From positions 11,748,862 through 11,812,861 of the forward strand of contig OX326959.1 of assembly GCA_946800325.1 (NCBI GenBank): a stretch of DNA of 64,000 nt, in the 5' to 3' direction. This DNA is from Luzula sylvatica (lineage: Eukaryota; Streptophyta; Magnoliopsida; Poales; Juncaceae). This document shows positions 34,704 through 46,569 of this stretch, in pieces. Both the position numbers and the translations under genes were made by a program. The notes under the pieces are model-generated. The model was not told where the DNA came from. It did no database searches and was given only the letters and a program-made list of their open reading frames with translations. Within the stretch, counting starts at the first letter, position 1. Each line of letters opens with the position of its first letter.

Positions 34704-35150
34704 TAGGGATGTCAATGGGTTGGGTAATATCCGTGCCCGACGGGTATCTGACCCGGGCGGGTCGGGTAATACCCGATTAAGCCTACCCGCGGGTCGGGTA
34801 TTACCCGATTAAAAAATACCCGGCACGGGTACGGGTAGGGTATGGGTGAGGTCGTACCCGATCCGTGGGTATACCCGACCCGAACCCGGTCCTTAATAAT
34901 CATAGTTATATTAATATTTTAATATATATTTTATTTTATTTTGTTGTTTTTCAAATGGGTTTAATCTATTTTTTCTACTGTTCTTTATTATACAATTTAT
35001 TTTTATTTTTTATATTTGTTTAGTAAATAAAACAAAAATAAAAAAAATTTCTAGATTCATGTTTATTTAATTATTTATTTACAGCTATTTCACGTTTTTA
35101 TATTTCTAGATTCATGTGTTGTGAGTTCCACACACATTGAGACATATACA
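34704..35150. mobile_element. hAT-like insertion in the array
   Basis: Begins TAGGGATGTCAATGGGTTGG, followed by dense CGGGTA/TACCCG repeats typical of this plant hAT-like class. Comparison with the homologous 39560-39620 shows extra sequence here up to about 35150. The right terminus is not clear. Confidence 0.55.
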
Positions 35151-35159
35151 AACAAGTCA

Positions 35160-35192
<33 letters not shown>

Positions 35193-35196
35193 CGTT
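35160..35196. repeat. (TG)n(CG)n microsatellite
   Basis: TG units passing into CG units, similar in kind to the AC/GC tract at 21732. Confidence 0.9.
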
Positions 35197-35209
35197 TGTG
35201 TGGGTGTCT

Positions 35210-35310
35210 AGAGATTTGAAGCCAAGGAAAATGATGAAAAGTCGGTTTAAAAAATGGGCAATAGAAAAGACAAGGTCCATGAAATTATTTGGCGGATACG
35301 AGAAATACAC
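35210..35310 (+). pseudogene. PPR-like scrap (array)
   Basis: Encodes SRFKKWAIEKT, aligning with SFCKEWATKKT at 38115-38150, followed by GGYEKY. Preceded by RDLKPRK as at 39613. Too decayed to be a gene. Confidence 0.35.
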
Positions 35311-35346
35311 GAGTATACAATCCAGTGTGTATCTGTCTCGATGTAT

Positions 35347-35389
35347 GTGGGACCCACAGCACAGTGACTTGCTGCGTGTTCCATGGAAC
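35347..35389. repeat. Array core 4
   Basis: GTGGGACCCAC (35347-35357) then GTTCCATGGAAC (35378-35389). The spacing is identical to core 1. Confidence 0.8.
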
Positions 35390-36047
35390 CATTGATGGCA
35401 ATTCACACCCTAATGTAATAACCCTTGTGCTCCAAATTTATTGGTATCTTTTCATGTGAACCCCCCTGATAAAATATCAAAGTAGTGATGTATATCCCTT
35501 AGAACTCTCAATTTATCCTTGCAAAATCCAACAAATTCACAATCTCTCTCTTCAATACCCCATCCATTTATCATGTATATTGTTTTATTCTCGTGTGTGC
35601 TTCTCGTTTTCAATTGTTTTCATATTGTTTTGATTTCTGATTTTAACGAGTTACAAATACTTTATCATCTATAGAGGTTCGAAGCCGAATGTTGTGACTT
35701 AAAACATTATTGTGTAATTTCTCAATAAAAAAAAATATCCTTGTATAGATTCCCTACAAAAATATCTTTGTTTAGGATGGCTTTTCAAAAAAGGGGTATA
35801 GTAAAGGCAGGAAAAAATGACCCATGGAATTAATTGGAAGATACGAAGAAATCTGGGAGTTTATAATCTAGCACTTGTATCTTTGTCTCAATGTATGTGG
35901 GACATTTGATGGCAATTTTGCGCTCTTAAAATGTGACCTCCTTTAATTGATAGTTTGGGGGTATGTCCAACATTTTTTTTTTTTTTTTGAAGTAGATATG
36001 TCCAACATTTTCCTAATTGATATATGGGTCAGGCATGCACATCTGTA

Positions 36048-36052
<5 letters not shown>

Positions 36053-36098
<46 letters not shown>
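36053..36098. repeat. (CT)n microsatellite
   Basis: About 23 CT units in the local array. Confidence 0.9.
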
Positions 36099-36100
<2 letters not shown>

Positions 36101-36832
36101 CTGTTTATTTCTTGTAATTTTTATTTTCTTTTCCCCCCTTCCACTGTATTCTTTTATTTTTTATTGTTTGTGGGGCTATGATTAAAGAAACCAGATACAA
36201 TCCAAGAATCCTATTTCCTAAATGTCGATGAGAAGCAGAATCTCTTGATACTGTTTTTGTTAGCATTGAGGCACTACTTCATTATTGATATGAGCCCTTT
36301 TCTTTCTTATTTTGCTCCCTCTTTAATTGATTTTAAGTGAGTATGCGCCATTTCGGTGTTTGAGAAAATGAAGTGGTACCGGGACTGTATTTTCATGTAC
36401 AATCGTTCTGCCATTCGTACAAAAATACAGAAAAGATTATGCTATATCCAAATTCTAAACCAACATAAATTCGCATTCTCTCAAAAGAGATTGTGAAGAC
36501 TGGGAAAATATGAAATGGTATATGAAATGATTTCTGTGGGAACTGGGTTGAATACCGTGACATGCAAAAAAGATGATATAGCCATGCATGCTCAACAAAT
36601 AAATAAATAAAGGGTGTGGGGGGAGAGGTACTAGGGGGTGTACATCACTATTCTTAAGAAAACCCCAAACTTTCCTAAATATTTTTAAAAGAGGCCATAT
36701 ATTGTATCCTAAATATTTCCTCGCACCATCCTCGACAAATAAATAAATAAATAAATAAATAAAGGAAAAATATACTTGTCCCCTCTAAATTCCGAGCACC
36801 AATTGATCTAGTTTGTATATGTCTCAATGTGT

Positions 36833-36875
36833 GTGGAACTCACAACACATTGACTTGCTGTGTGTTCCATGGAAC
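36833..36875. repeat. Array core 5
   Basis: Degenerate GTGGAACTCAC, then an intact GTTCCATGGAAC (36864-36875). Confidence 0.75.
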
Positions 36876-37685
36876 CATTGATGACAAATTCACACTATGT
36901 GATATCCTTTCTACAGCTAATTTATTGGCATTATTTGATGTGTCCCCCTGCAAAATATAATGTATGGTCCTTGCGAAAGTGTAAATGGATCAAATAGTAC
37001 TAAGCTAGGACTGTAATTAGATTGGATTTGGGGTGGATCCTTTCAAATCCAACAAAAGTTACGATCTCTCTTTCCTTCTCTCTTGACAAGCATCCATTGT
37101 CATCTACATTGTTTTATTCTCGTTTGTGCTTCTTGTTTGAATTGTTTTCATCTTGCTTTGATTTTTTATTTTTATGGGGCCGTGATTATTAAATGAAAGG
37201 TATTATATTATATGAGCCTCGTCCCCATTTTTCTACTTCTCTCTTGTGATGACCGGTATTTTACCATAATAAAGGTATTATATATTGTTTGGAATTTGGA
37301 TCTCTTGCAATTTCACAATTCTAATCCCTAATTACATTGTGACTTCACAAAACTGTGCTAGTGAACATGCCTTTGGAGGGCGTTTGGTTCGAGCTTTAAA
37401 ATTAGAATCGAATAAACACCTGAACTATTTGATTCTAATAGTTAAGTGTTAAATTAAAATAAAACAAGTGTTGATCGGACCAACACTTATTGAACATATA
37501 TGAAGCAGTTAGTATACTCTCTCTCTCAATTTAATTTCTTGCTTTTATGTTTTGATTTGTTTTTATATGTTTCTCTCGAATTTTTTTTTCTTCGTCATCC
37601 TCTCTCTCTAGTTTTTTTTTTGTAATAATATGGATATAGATCCGGTATGATCACTATCTGAATTGTATCGGCACGTTAACACCCC

Positions 37686-37745
37686 CATTTATAACATCTT
37701 TATGTATATCTTTTGTAAAGGAAGGGCAATCGGAAGGAAGAAATG
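37686..37745 (+). pseudogene. PPR-like scrap (array)
   Basis: Encodes IYNIFMYIFCKGRAIGRK, resembling the helix A start of a PPR repeat (TYNTLI.GFCK) and homologous in DNA to 38092-38150. Isolated, with no full repeat around it. Confidence 0.35.
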
Positions 37746-37914
37746 ATGTTCATAAATGATTTCTGTGTTTTTTTTGGAATCATTTTTTTGGATGTGTTTC
37801 CGACAAAATGGGCAATAGAGATGAGCCCCTTCCTCTCTCTCCTTAATTGTTGGGCTCTTACTCTCGGGTAAACTGGTTTTGCAAAAAGAAAAGGCAATAT
37901 TAAGAAGGAAAATG

Positions 37915-38025
37915 TTGGACATACCCCCAAACCGCCCCCTACAAGGCTTGATGACGTGGCTAAGATTTAAGATCTTAAAAATTAACACCTTAATTTATGA
38001 TTTAATATTTTCATTAATTGTTGGC
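37915..38025. mobile_element. Partial MITE of the 25555 family
   Basis: ATGTTGGACATACCCCC and GGCTTGATGACGTGG match the reverse of the right arm at 25750-25795. AATTTATGATTTAA follows. One arm only. Confidence 0.5.
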
Positions 38026-38091
38026 CTTCTCCATTTATTCGTTTTTTTCTTTTCTTTTTTGAATTGGAACCGTATCCGACCTGTTGACATC

Positions 38092-38150
38092 CCTACTTAT
38101 AACACGCTTCTATATAGCTTTTGTAAAGAATGGGCAACAAAAAAGACGGC
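38092..38150 (+). pseudogene. PPR-like scrap (array)
   Basis: Encodes PTYNTLLYSFCKEWATKKT, a good match to the first helix of a plant PPR repeat (VTYNTLI.GFCKEG). The upstream TTGACATCCCTA looks like the end of an hAT-like element, so the coding scrap is cut off on the left. Confidence 0.45.
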
Positions 38151-38870
38151 TGGTTCCAGGTCTATATTTGTTACTATTGTGATATCACTATTGGCTCTTA
38201 TACAATAAAGAAATTGACATTAGTAAGAATGCCATTTGCATTTGAATCACCTGACTCTGAATTTTTGTCGCGCAACTTGTTTTTATCCGCTCTTCGATTG
38301 ATGTTTTATTGTGTTTTTTTAAGCTGGGGCAATGATTAAGACAAAAAATTGGGAGTGGCATATGGAAATCCATACATACCATGTAATCCTTCTTGTTTGC
38401 TTTCTGGATTTCAATTTTTGACATCTCTGTCTTCTTCTTTGCTTTATCATCATCAACATCGTCATCAGTATCTCCTTTGTATGTGTATACTATGCTCGAC
38501 TTGGTTTCATAGCAAAGTGTATGGATTTCTGCTGCAGTGATGGGCTGCCTATGATGATATGATACTACACTTATTATGAGCCCCTTTTTTTCTATTTAAA
38601 TTTGAGGCCATTTACCGTCCCCAGATTTTACCACCACACCCTCTATATCCTAATTACACATTTAATTAAACTGGTCCTTATCATGTTCCACCGATGGCTG
38701 ATTGAGAAAAGCCCCTTCCCGTCTCCTTACTTTTGGGTCTTATAGTCTCCGGTTAGACTGGTCTTGAATTGAGAAATTTGCATAAGAGAAAAGGGTATTT
38801 TTTTTCAAACCCCCCCTTTATTGAATATTCTGGGGGATTGCTTGGATGTGCATGTAATTGTTAGTTGAGT

Positions 38871-38942
38871 AATAATGCGCTTGTTGATGTCTTTTGCCAA
38901 ATAAGTGAAATTGGAAAGGCAGAAAAGTTGCTTGATAAAAAG
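38871..38942 (+). pseudogene. PPR-like scrap (array)
   Basis: Encodes NALVDVFCQISEIGKAEKLL, spanning both helices of one PPR repeat (NALID.FC..G.I.KAE.LL). An array core follows directly, which no functional PPR gene would contain. Confidence 0.5.
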
Positions 38943-38983
38943 TTCTCTTACCATCTTGTGTGTGTGTGTTTGTCTCGATGCGT

Positions 38984-39012
38984 GTGGGACCCACTTGTGT
39001 GTTCCATGGAAC
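38984..39012. repeat. Array core 6
   Basis: GTGGGACCCAC (38984-38994) then GTTCCATGGAAC (39001-39012). The shortest spacer of the set. Confidence 0.8.
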
Positions 39013-39269
39013 CATTGATGACAAATGTACATTTTATTAGGGCCCTTTTGGATAGGATTTTATTAGGGCCCTTTCGGATAGGGTTGGAATTGAGGAAATG
39101 TGGGTTTAAGGATTGTGGAATCGAGGAATTGTGGAACTGAAGAAATGTGATATTTCTATATTGTGTCTATTCGTCTCGGTGTGTTAGAAAGGATGAGCAA
39201 CCTATGGGTATCGGTATGCGGTATTTGTTAATTAAGTATCCGCGCAACATAACTTTGTCTATTCGTCTC

Positions 39270-39271
<2 letters not shown>

Positions 39272-39312
<41 letters not shown>
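39272..39312. repeat. (CT)n microsatellite
   Basis: About 20 CT units, positionally equivalent to 34443-34496. Confidence 0.9.
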
Positions 39313-39317
<5 letters not shown>

Positions 39318-39612
39318 TTATACGGTTTGGACTTTGGATAGTGCTGAAACCATATTTGCATCCATATTATTTTCGGATCCCGAGTCGGATATGGTTCGGG
39401 CTCTCTCTATCTCTAGAGATGCATAATTGGCCAATTTGTATTCTCTCTCTCTCTGTGTGTGTGTATGTGTGTGTTTATGTGTGAAATGGGGCCACGGATT
39501 ATAAAAGAAAATTAAACTGGTGGAGTGGTTTATGAACTTGTTTGATTTGAGGGTTTTACGAGGATTTTGGCCACATACCTCTATCTGTCTGTGTGTGTGT
39601 GTGTTCTGTGTA

Positions 39613-39717
39613 TAGAGATTTGAAGCCAAGGAAAAGGATGAAAAGTTCGTTGCATAAAAAAATGGGCAATAGAAAAGACGGAAAAGGTCCAAGAAATTAT
39701 TTGGGGGATACGAGAAA
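39613..39717 (+). pseudogene. PPR-like scrap (array)
   Basis: DNA homologous to 35210-35310 (AGAGATTTGAAGCCAAGGAA, AATGGGCAATAGAAAAGAC) but in a shifted frame. It ends at the MITE insertion. Confidence 0.3.
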
Positions 39718-40021
39718 GGAAAATATAATTGGCCCTCCAAACTCCGAAAAGTAGCCTTGATGAGATGGCAAAAATGGATTAAGTGGGTTGATTAGTACTA
39801 TTAATTGACTCGATTAAATATTAATTGACACGTTTAATTGACACGTAAATAATTTATAATATGTTAATATTAGTACATGCTAATTGACGTGTCAATTCAA
39901 TTAAATGGTCAATTAAATCGCTAATCGAGTCAATTAATAGTACTAATCAACCCACTTAACTCACTTTTGTCACCTCATCAAGACTATTTTTTGGAGTTTG
40001 GGGGACTGAATATATAACCCC
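39718..40021. mobile_element. 304-bp TIR MITE in the array
   Basis: Long, nearly perfect inverted arms of about 140 bases (TGGGTTGATTAGTACTATTA and its reverse complement). The flanks are ATACGAGAAA at 39708-39717 and 40022-40031. The homologous array unit at 35290-35300 shows the empty site. Same length as the copy at 974-1277. Confidence 0.9.
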
Positions 40022-40059
40022 ATACGAGAAATACATGAGTAATTCAGTGTGTGATGTGT

Positions 40060-40102
40060 GTGAGGCCCACAACACAGTGATTTGTTGCGTGTTTCATGGA
40101 AC
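40060..40102. repeat. Array core 7
   Basis: Degenerate GTGAGGCCCAC and GTTTCATGGAAC with the 42-base layout of cores 1 and 4. Confidence 0.65.
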
Positions 40103-40194
40103 CATTGATGGCAGTTCAAACTCTAATTTAATAACCCTTGTGCTCCAAATTTATTGGTATCATTTCACGCAAACCCCTACAAAATATCAAAGAG

Positions 40195-41450
40195 TAGTGA
40201 TGTATATCCCCTATAACTCTCAATTAATTGGTTTAGTTTCATGCAAGTACCTTAGTTTGTGATTTGACAATTAATTATCATGTCAAACCATGAGTTAAGG
40301 TGTTAAAAATTTGGGAAGTTCTATGATAGATTCATTTTTTTATCATGGATCATTTTTCAAAAAATTATTTTAAGAATTTTAGTTATTTATTAATTAATTA
40401 TACAAAATTTATGTTTTGGATAGTATTAAATGATAAATATATACTAGAATCTTACAAAAAAAATCATTATTTAACAAATATTCGAAATATATATTTTTTT
40501 AAAATGAATTAATGATAAGAAAATGAGTATCATATAACTCCCCTAAAAATTTAGGTGTTGACCCTGCCGTCTAACCTTGTGGGGAGAGTTTGGAGGGCAG
40601 TCCAACATTTTCCAATATCAAAATATCATTTATTGTCTTGCAAAAGTGAAAAATATTATGCATACCAAAAAAAAAATGTGGACTCAGATGTTTAATTATT
40701 ATGCATGCAAGTACCTTAAAATTTGCATAAAACCCTCTGAAATAGTTTCAAATGTTTAATTAAAAAAAAATCATGTTTTTTGCAAAATTTAAATTAAAAT
40801 GCCAAAAATTGGGAAGAAAAAATTTAAATATTTCTAAAATAAAAAAATGCTCAATATTTCCAAAACCCTCTAAAATGCTCAAATTGCCCTAAAAATTCCA
40901 AAATATATATAAAAACCATTAGTAATTTATGAAAGATAAATACACTATATTGTTGATAATTTCCAAAAAAGACCAATAATCCTATTTGCTGGCCGGAAAC
41001 TTGAGCGAGTCTGACATTGGCCATGATTGATATAGAAACTAGAATAAAGTCATGGCCGCTCTCTCCTTCCCTCCCATTTTCACTCACGAATGAATGACAT
41101 GCGATACCCACATGCATTAATATTTATAAAAGATAATGTGGACCCACATGCGATACCCACATGCATTAATTTGAGGAAGTGAAAATGGGAGTGGAAATGG
41201 ATATGGTCATAGCATCGTTCAACTAGAAATGAACCCTTTTATAGTGGCCCCACATTTCACCAAAACATCATTTATAGACAAATTAACATAATTAATTATG
41301 AACCCCTTTTCTCTTTCCCAAGATGATTGAAGTGGGATGTTGCGTCTTATAGAGTTAAAACACCTTGTGTATTTTTTGTTATATCTTTGATTCTGTCCAA
41401 CTTATCATATATGTTATATCTTTGATTCATAGCCAGACAAAATCCAAAAA
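40195..41450. other. AT-rich region with MITE remnants, no gene
   Basis: 40195-40612 keeps scattered arms of the 25555-type MITE (GTAGTGATGTATATCCC ... CAGTCCAACATT). A 25-base direct repeat, ACATGCGATACCCACATGCA..., occurs at 41097 and about 41147. No coding sequence recognised. Confidence 0.45.
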
Positions 41451-41454
41451 ACAA

Positions 41455-41535
41455 TGTCCTACGCCAGACTTGAACCCAGGCAACCACTGTGAATAAGATG
41501 ACTTGACCCAACTGCACCAACGATTGTTTATGTTC
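41455..41535 (-). mobile_element. tRNA-like SINE remnant
   Basis: On the minus strand a box A-like TTGGTGCAGTTGGGTC is followed by a box B-like GGTTCAAGTCTGG about 40 bases on. It lacks a cloverleaf and a clear tail or target duplication, so a true tRNA gene is unlikely. Confidence 0.4.
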
Positions 41536-41874
41536 TATTCATAACTTTTAAAATTTACACTATAAAAAAACACGTGTCAAATTAAGATAATTTCCTAAAC
41601 AAAGAAGAATTTGTTGTTTATTCCTCCCTCCCTCCCTCCTTTAACTTTTTTTTAATGTTTTTATTGGGGGTTGTGATTAAAATGGAGAGGATAGTGTTGT
41701 TTCAAATTTCATTTGATTGTTTCAAAACAATACGATCATAATTTGATATAGGTATTTTACATTAAGAAAATACCCTTGAGGATAAATGAACCACAATCGT
41801 CATTAAAAAAAAAAAATAAGAAGAAAAATAAGCATAAATAAAAATAAACAAGTCATACATGCACAAGATATAGA

Positions 41875-42337
41875 TGTTGGAATATTATTTCAATATTTGA
41901 CTTATATGCAAAATATTTATGTATTATAATATTATCATTTACATGCTTAAAATAATATGGTCAATTTTAATTAATAAATTTAAGCATTAATGTGTTAATT
42001 AGGATGTGAACATTTGATGTGTAGAATATTGTGGATGGTGCTTATATTTTCTATGATGGGTTAAATTAGAAGATCAACATTAGAAGGCCTAAAATGCATG
42101 TCAATTGAGATAAAATATTTTGTGGCTATATAAGCAATTTGGTCCCATATCAATTCGGACGGATTTCTTGAACACAACAACGGTGATGGCGCAACATCAA
42201 TTCGGACTTATTTCATACGCTTTCGCATATGTTTAAGGTACGGTTTTGATTTAATATTATTCGGTAGAATTCACATAGTTATTATGGTCCGTTTTAACGA
42301 CAAATCACGGACGGTACCAGATCGTGCCGCCCCAACA
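41875..42337 (+). mobile_element. Copia-like solo LTR
   Basis: Begins TGTTGGAATATTATTTC and ends GCCGCCCCAACA, with ATAGA and ATTGA flanking (4/5 match). A TATA box (GGCTATATAAGC) lies about 250 bases in. No primer-binding site or gag-pol follows. Confidence 0.55.
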
Positions 42338-42342
42338 ATTGA

Positions 42343-43248
42343 CAGGCTCCAAATCACGGGCGGTGCCAGAAGTGTCGGGCCAAAAAACATCAGAGAAGAA
42401 TCCATCATCTAAGAGATGTGATTGTAGGCCCGCCCAAAACATTAATTATTCTCAGCAAGATGAACATTAATTTTATCATCATATCAATTTTAGTATTAAT
42501 ACATCATTGTTTAGGTTAATATATATTAATATATTATTTTATTGTCAGCATGATATTTATTATGCTTGTACGGTGTTATTAGCGTGTTAATATAAAATTT
42601 TAACCATAAAACACAATTTAATTATATTGTTTTACGTGACGATACAATATTTTCAACACTAATAAGTCTACCATTTTTAATATATCATGTTAAGATAAGT
42701 CAATACACTGCTTTTATTTCAGATAAAACTATTTTACTGTCAAAATATTGTTTCATTTCAATGATAATATATTTTTTGTATTATTGTATAATTTTGGTAT
42801 ACCATTTCAATATTATTGTATCATTTTAATGACTAGATATTATATCATTTCATTAACAATAATATTATATTTAATGGTTATTATTTGTAGTACTAATATA
42901 TTGTTTTGTGTTGTTAGATCAAATAGAGTGTTAATACATCGTTTACAAAACTAATGCACGTTACTAATATTAAGTTAATTTAAATTTCTTGTTGTCAACA
43001 ACTTTTTTTTTTGCCTATATATCATCTTATTGTTAATATATAATAATAACGTTAATATCTTATTTTTTATTTTTATTTGCATTTATCATTATCAATTATA
43101 ATACATTGTTCAAAATACCAATATTTTTTTTAATGTTAACGTAACATCTTATGATGTCACTATAACATTATAAAAACCATTAAATTATGAATGTCAAAAA
43201 AGTTTTTCAATGTCCTTATACTTTTTTTAGTGGCAATTACCATATTTT

Positions 43249-43250
<2 letters not shown>
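42343..43250. other. AT-rich spacer, no gene seen
   Basis: The start repeats an AAATCACGGGCGGTGCCAG motif found inside the LTR end. The rest is AT-rich. Confidence 0.5.

Positions 43251-43251
<1 letters not shown>

Positions 43252-43343
<92 letters not shown>
43252..43343. repeat. (TA)n(GA)n microsatellite at the left end of the first Pack-type element
   Basis: About 25 TA units passing into about 20 GA units directly before the terminal repeat. The same order occurs at 51171-51237. Confidence 0.9.
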
Positions 43344-43346
<3 letters not shown>

Positions 43347-43596
43347 GCTAACTAGAATCCACAAAAAGAATTCACAAAACGAATCCAAGGACTAAAAATT
43401 AATACAAGTAGAGACGGAGGGACCTCTTCGTAATTTTACAAATTTATGTTAAAATGAAAATAACTGGGGTTCTTTTTATAATTTCTCGCCCAATCCCCAC
43501 GCTGTCTCTCTCTTCCCTCGCGCCCCCCACGACTCTCAGTCGCCGAGCGATCTCTTCTCCGGCGATCTCTCTCTCTCTCAGTCGCCGATCTGTCTC

Positions 43597-43607
43597 TCGT
43601 CTCCGGC

Positions 43608-43690
<83 letters not shown>
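43597..43690. repeat. (CT)n microsatellite
   Basis: About 40 CT units between two copies of CAGTCGCCGA-type sequence. Confidence 0.9.
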
Positions 43691-43692
<2 letters not shown>

Positions 43693-43740
43693 CGCCGAAC
43701 GAGTACGACGGCGCCGGATTAGGGTTTCCTCTCGAGACCA

Positions 43741-43784
43741 TTTCTTCTTCTTCTTCTTCTTCTTCTTCTTCTTCTTCTTCTTCT
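43741..43784. repeat. (TTC)n microsatellite
   Basis: About 14 TTC units in a leader-like region just upstream of the kinase fragment. Confidence 0.9.
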
Positions 43785-44054
43785 CTCTCTCGCACGTCGA
43801 TTCCTCTCCGACGTTGCCGGCGATAGACGCTTAGGGTTTCCTCTCTGATTTGGCTAAATAGGATTGAATTTGATTAAAATTAATCTTTTTAGTGCAATTG
43901 AGGCCGAATTAGGGTCTTATTGTGCACAATTTTGTCAATTAGGGATCATAATGGCTGATTTTTTGTTTAATAGTGCTTCATTAAGGTGGATTCTTTGTTC
44001 AATGGGACTGAAACAAGTGAGGAGATATTATGTGTTCGAATTGGGGAGTGAGGA

Positions 44055-45012
44055 GGTAGGCACGATCTGAGGAGGTAGGCATGATCTTGCGAGACCCACA
44101 TCATGAAAATTACGTACAACATTTCGTACCAAGAACTCAAGCGCAAAATCCTAGCCGTGTACAACTCACCCCACAGTGTCAAGTACCAACTACCTGGCGA
44201 GGATCTCGACGCTTTGATTTCCGTTCAGAACGACGAGGATCTGAGGAACACGATGGAGGAGTGTGGCATCTTGATAGAAGATTCGAATCAGAAGTTGAGA
44301 ATGTTCTTGTTCTCCAGCGCGGATTTCGAACAAAATGGGTTCGGATCCATGGAAGGGGATTCAGAAAGAGATTTTGTTGCCTAAAGAGAGCGAGATAATA
44401 CATTATGTTCCTAATCCATTACCGGTACTTGTACCGGTAGCAGCGATACATCGAGGATTTGACCTCTTTCGTACCGATACCAAAAGATAATAACAAGCAA
44501 GTGGAAACCATACCGGTACCAGCACCGAGTTCGAAGCAAACAGACGGTACTGATAACAACATCATCGAAATAAACAATACTGAAGAGGAGAAGTATTCTT
44601 CCAATACGCCATTCAATTCCTGATTTTGAACAACTTGAGATCTGATGCGGCGAGAGACTCCATAGCCGAGTGCGTGAATGATTCTGTGATGGACTCTCGC
44701 CCAGCCAGCGATGATGTTGATTTGATGAACTTTGAAAATTACCAAAACACCCCTCCCCATCCTTCCGAAACGATTCAAAAATCTAGGGTTTATGTCGAAG
44801 ATCATGGAACAAATGCAGTACCTGTACAGGTACCGGAGGGGTCGAATAACCCAAACCCAAATTTGGAGTCAGAGTGGGCGACAAACCCTAACCCTAATTC
44901 AGAAGAGGAGTCGAGTTCTACGAGTGTGGAGAAAAGGCATATATTAGTGGACATAAACGATAGATTCCCTCCTGATTTTCTCTCCGAGTTCTTCCACAAT
45001 GTGCGTGAATAA
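44055..45012 (+). pseudogene. Captured PB1 / RAF-like kinase fragment
   Basis: A broken copy of the N-terminal part of a plant PB1-domain RAF-like kinase. GGRHDLARPTS-stop-KLR matches the PB1 start. A second frame then gives ISYQELKRKIL, KYQLPGEDLDALISV, NDEDLRNTMEE and LRMFLFSSADF (44103-44384). A third frame (44626-45012) ends with HILVDINDRFPPDFLSEFF, the segment that precedes the kinase domain in such proteins. No kinase catalytic motifs follow. At least two frame changes and one stop make it non-functional. PB1 mediates protein-protein dimerisation in the parent family. It lies inside the TIR element and was presumably carried there. Confidence 0.75.
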
Positions 45013-45059
45013 AGAGAGGCCCTTGATGCTATGGTTTAATGCATGTATGGATTGATATG

Positions 45060-46565
45060 TTGTATTATGTTTATGTTTATCAGAATATATGATTAAATTT
45101 AACAGAGTATATGATTAAATTTATCAGAATATATGATTAAATTTAACAGAATATATGATTAAATTTAGCATAATATATGATTAAATTTAGCAAAATATAC
45201 GATTGAATTTAGCAAAATATAGTTAATTATTCGATGAATACGATCATTAATTTCGTATAATTCAGCAAAATATATTATTGAATTTAGCAAAATATACGAT
45301 TAAATTTAACAGAATATATGATTAATTTAACATAATATATGATTAATTTTGACGGAATATATGATTAAATTTATCAGAATATATGATTAAATTTAACAGA
45401 ATATATGATTAAATTTAACAGAATATATGATTAAATTTAGAAAAATATACGATTGAATTTAGCAAAATATAGTTTATTATCTGATGAACATGATCATTAA
45501 TTTCATATAATTCAGCAAAATATATTATTGAATTTAGCAAAATATACGACAAAATTTAACATAATATATGATTAAATTTAACGATCAGAATATATGATTA
45601 AATTTAACAGAATATATGATTAAATTTAATAGAGAAATGATTAAATTTACCAGAATATACGATTAAATTTAACATAATATATGATTAAATTTAACAGAAT
45701 ATATGATTATATTTAATGAAATATATAATTAAATTTATCAGAATATATGATTAAATTAACAGAATATATGATTAAATTTAGAAGAATATATGATTAAATT
45801 TAGCAAAATATACGATTGAATTTAGCAAAATATAGTTAATTATCTGATGAACATGATCATTAATTTCACATAATTCAGCAAAATATATTATTGAATTTAG
45901 CAAAATATACGATTAAATTTAACAGAATATACGATTGAATTTACTAAAATATAGTTAATTATCCGATGAATACGATCATTAATTTCATATAATTCACCAA
46001 AATATATGATTGAATTTAGCAAAATATACGATTTAATTTAACAGAATATATGATAAAATTGAACAGAATATATGATTAAATTTAACAGAATATATGATTA
46101 AATTTAGCAAAATATACGATTGAATTTAGCAAAATATAGTTAATTATTTGATGAACATGATCATTAATTTCATATAATTCAGCAAAATATATTACTGAAT
46201 TTAGCAAAATATACGATTAAATTTAACACAATATACGATTGAATTTACTAAAATATAGTTAATTATCCGATGAATACGATCATTAATTTCATATAATTCA
46301 CCAAAATATATGATTGAATTTAGCAAAATATACGGTTAAATTTAGCAGAATATATGATTAAATTGAACAGAATATATGATTAAATTTAACAGAATATATG
46401 ATTAAATTGAGCAAAATATACGATTGAATTTAGCAAAATATAGTTAATTATCTGATGAACATGATCATTAATTTCAAATAATTCAGCAAAATATATTGTT
46501 GAATTTAGCAAAATATACGATTAAATTTAACAGAATATACGATTGAATTTACTAAAATATAGTCA
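45060..46565. repeat. Two-level AT minisatellite, element 1
   Basis: The basic unit of about 22 bases is GAATATATGATTAAATTTAACA with variants (GCAAAATATACGATTGAATT). Every 190-400 bases it is punctuated by a distinct module, AGTTAATTATCTGATGAACA / TGATCATTAATTTCATATAA. Same array type at 52740-55530. Confidence 0.9.
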
Positions 46566-46569
46566 ATAA

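Larger units (their letters stand above)
32942..40110. repeat. Degenerate local array with palindromic cores and PPR scraps
   Basis: Blocks recur in the same order: CT microsatellite, a CATCCATATTATTTTCGG block, a GTGTGAAATGGGG block, a PPR-like scrap, GATACGAGAAATAC, the palindromic core, and a TTATTCTCGTTTGTGCTTC block. Clear long pairs are 34440-35400 with 39270-40110, and 34060-34380 with 36850-37190. Units are about 0.9-1.9 kb and diverged, and some hold extra insertions (34704, 39718). Confidence 0.7.

Noticed and set aside
34704..38094. A single 3.4-kb hAT element from TAGGGATGTCAATGGG (34704) to TTGACATCCCTA (38094)
   Set aside because: Subterminal sequences differ between the two ends and the flanks show no 8-base match; two unrelated ends are more likely.
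41455..41535. Possible tRNA gene on the minus strand
   Set aside because: A- and B-box-like motifs are present, but no anticodon stem or acceptor pairing could be formed; treated as a SINE remnant.
43454..43834. 126-codon plus-strand open frame
   Set aside because: Mostly (CT)n and (TTC)n translated as Ser-Leu and Phe runs; leader-like sequence.
45060..46565. CRISPR-like array (short repeats with spacers)
   Set aside because: The unit is degenerate and contiguous, without unique spacers, in a plant genome; it is a minisatellite.
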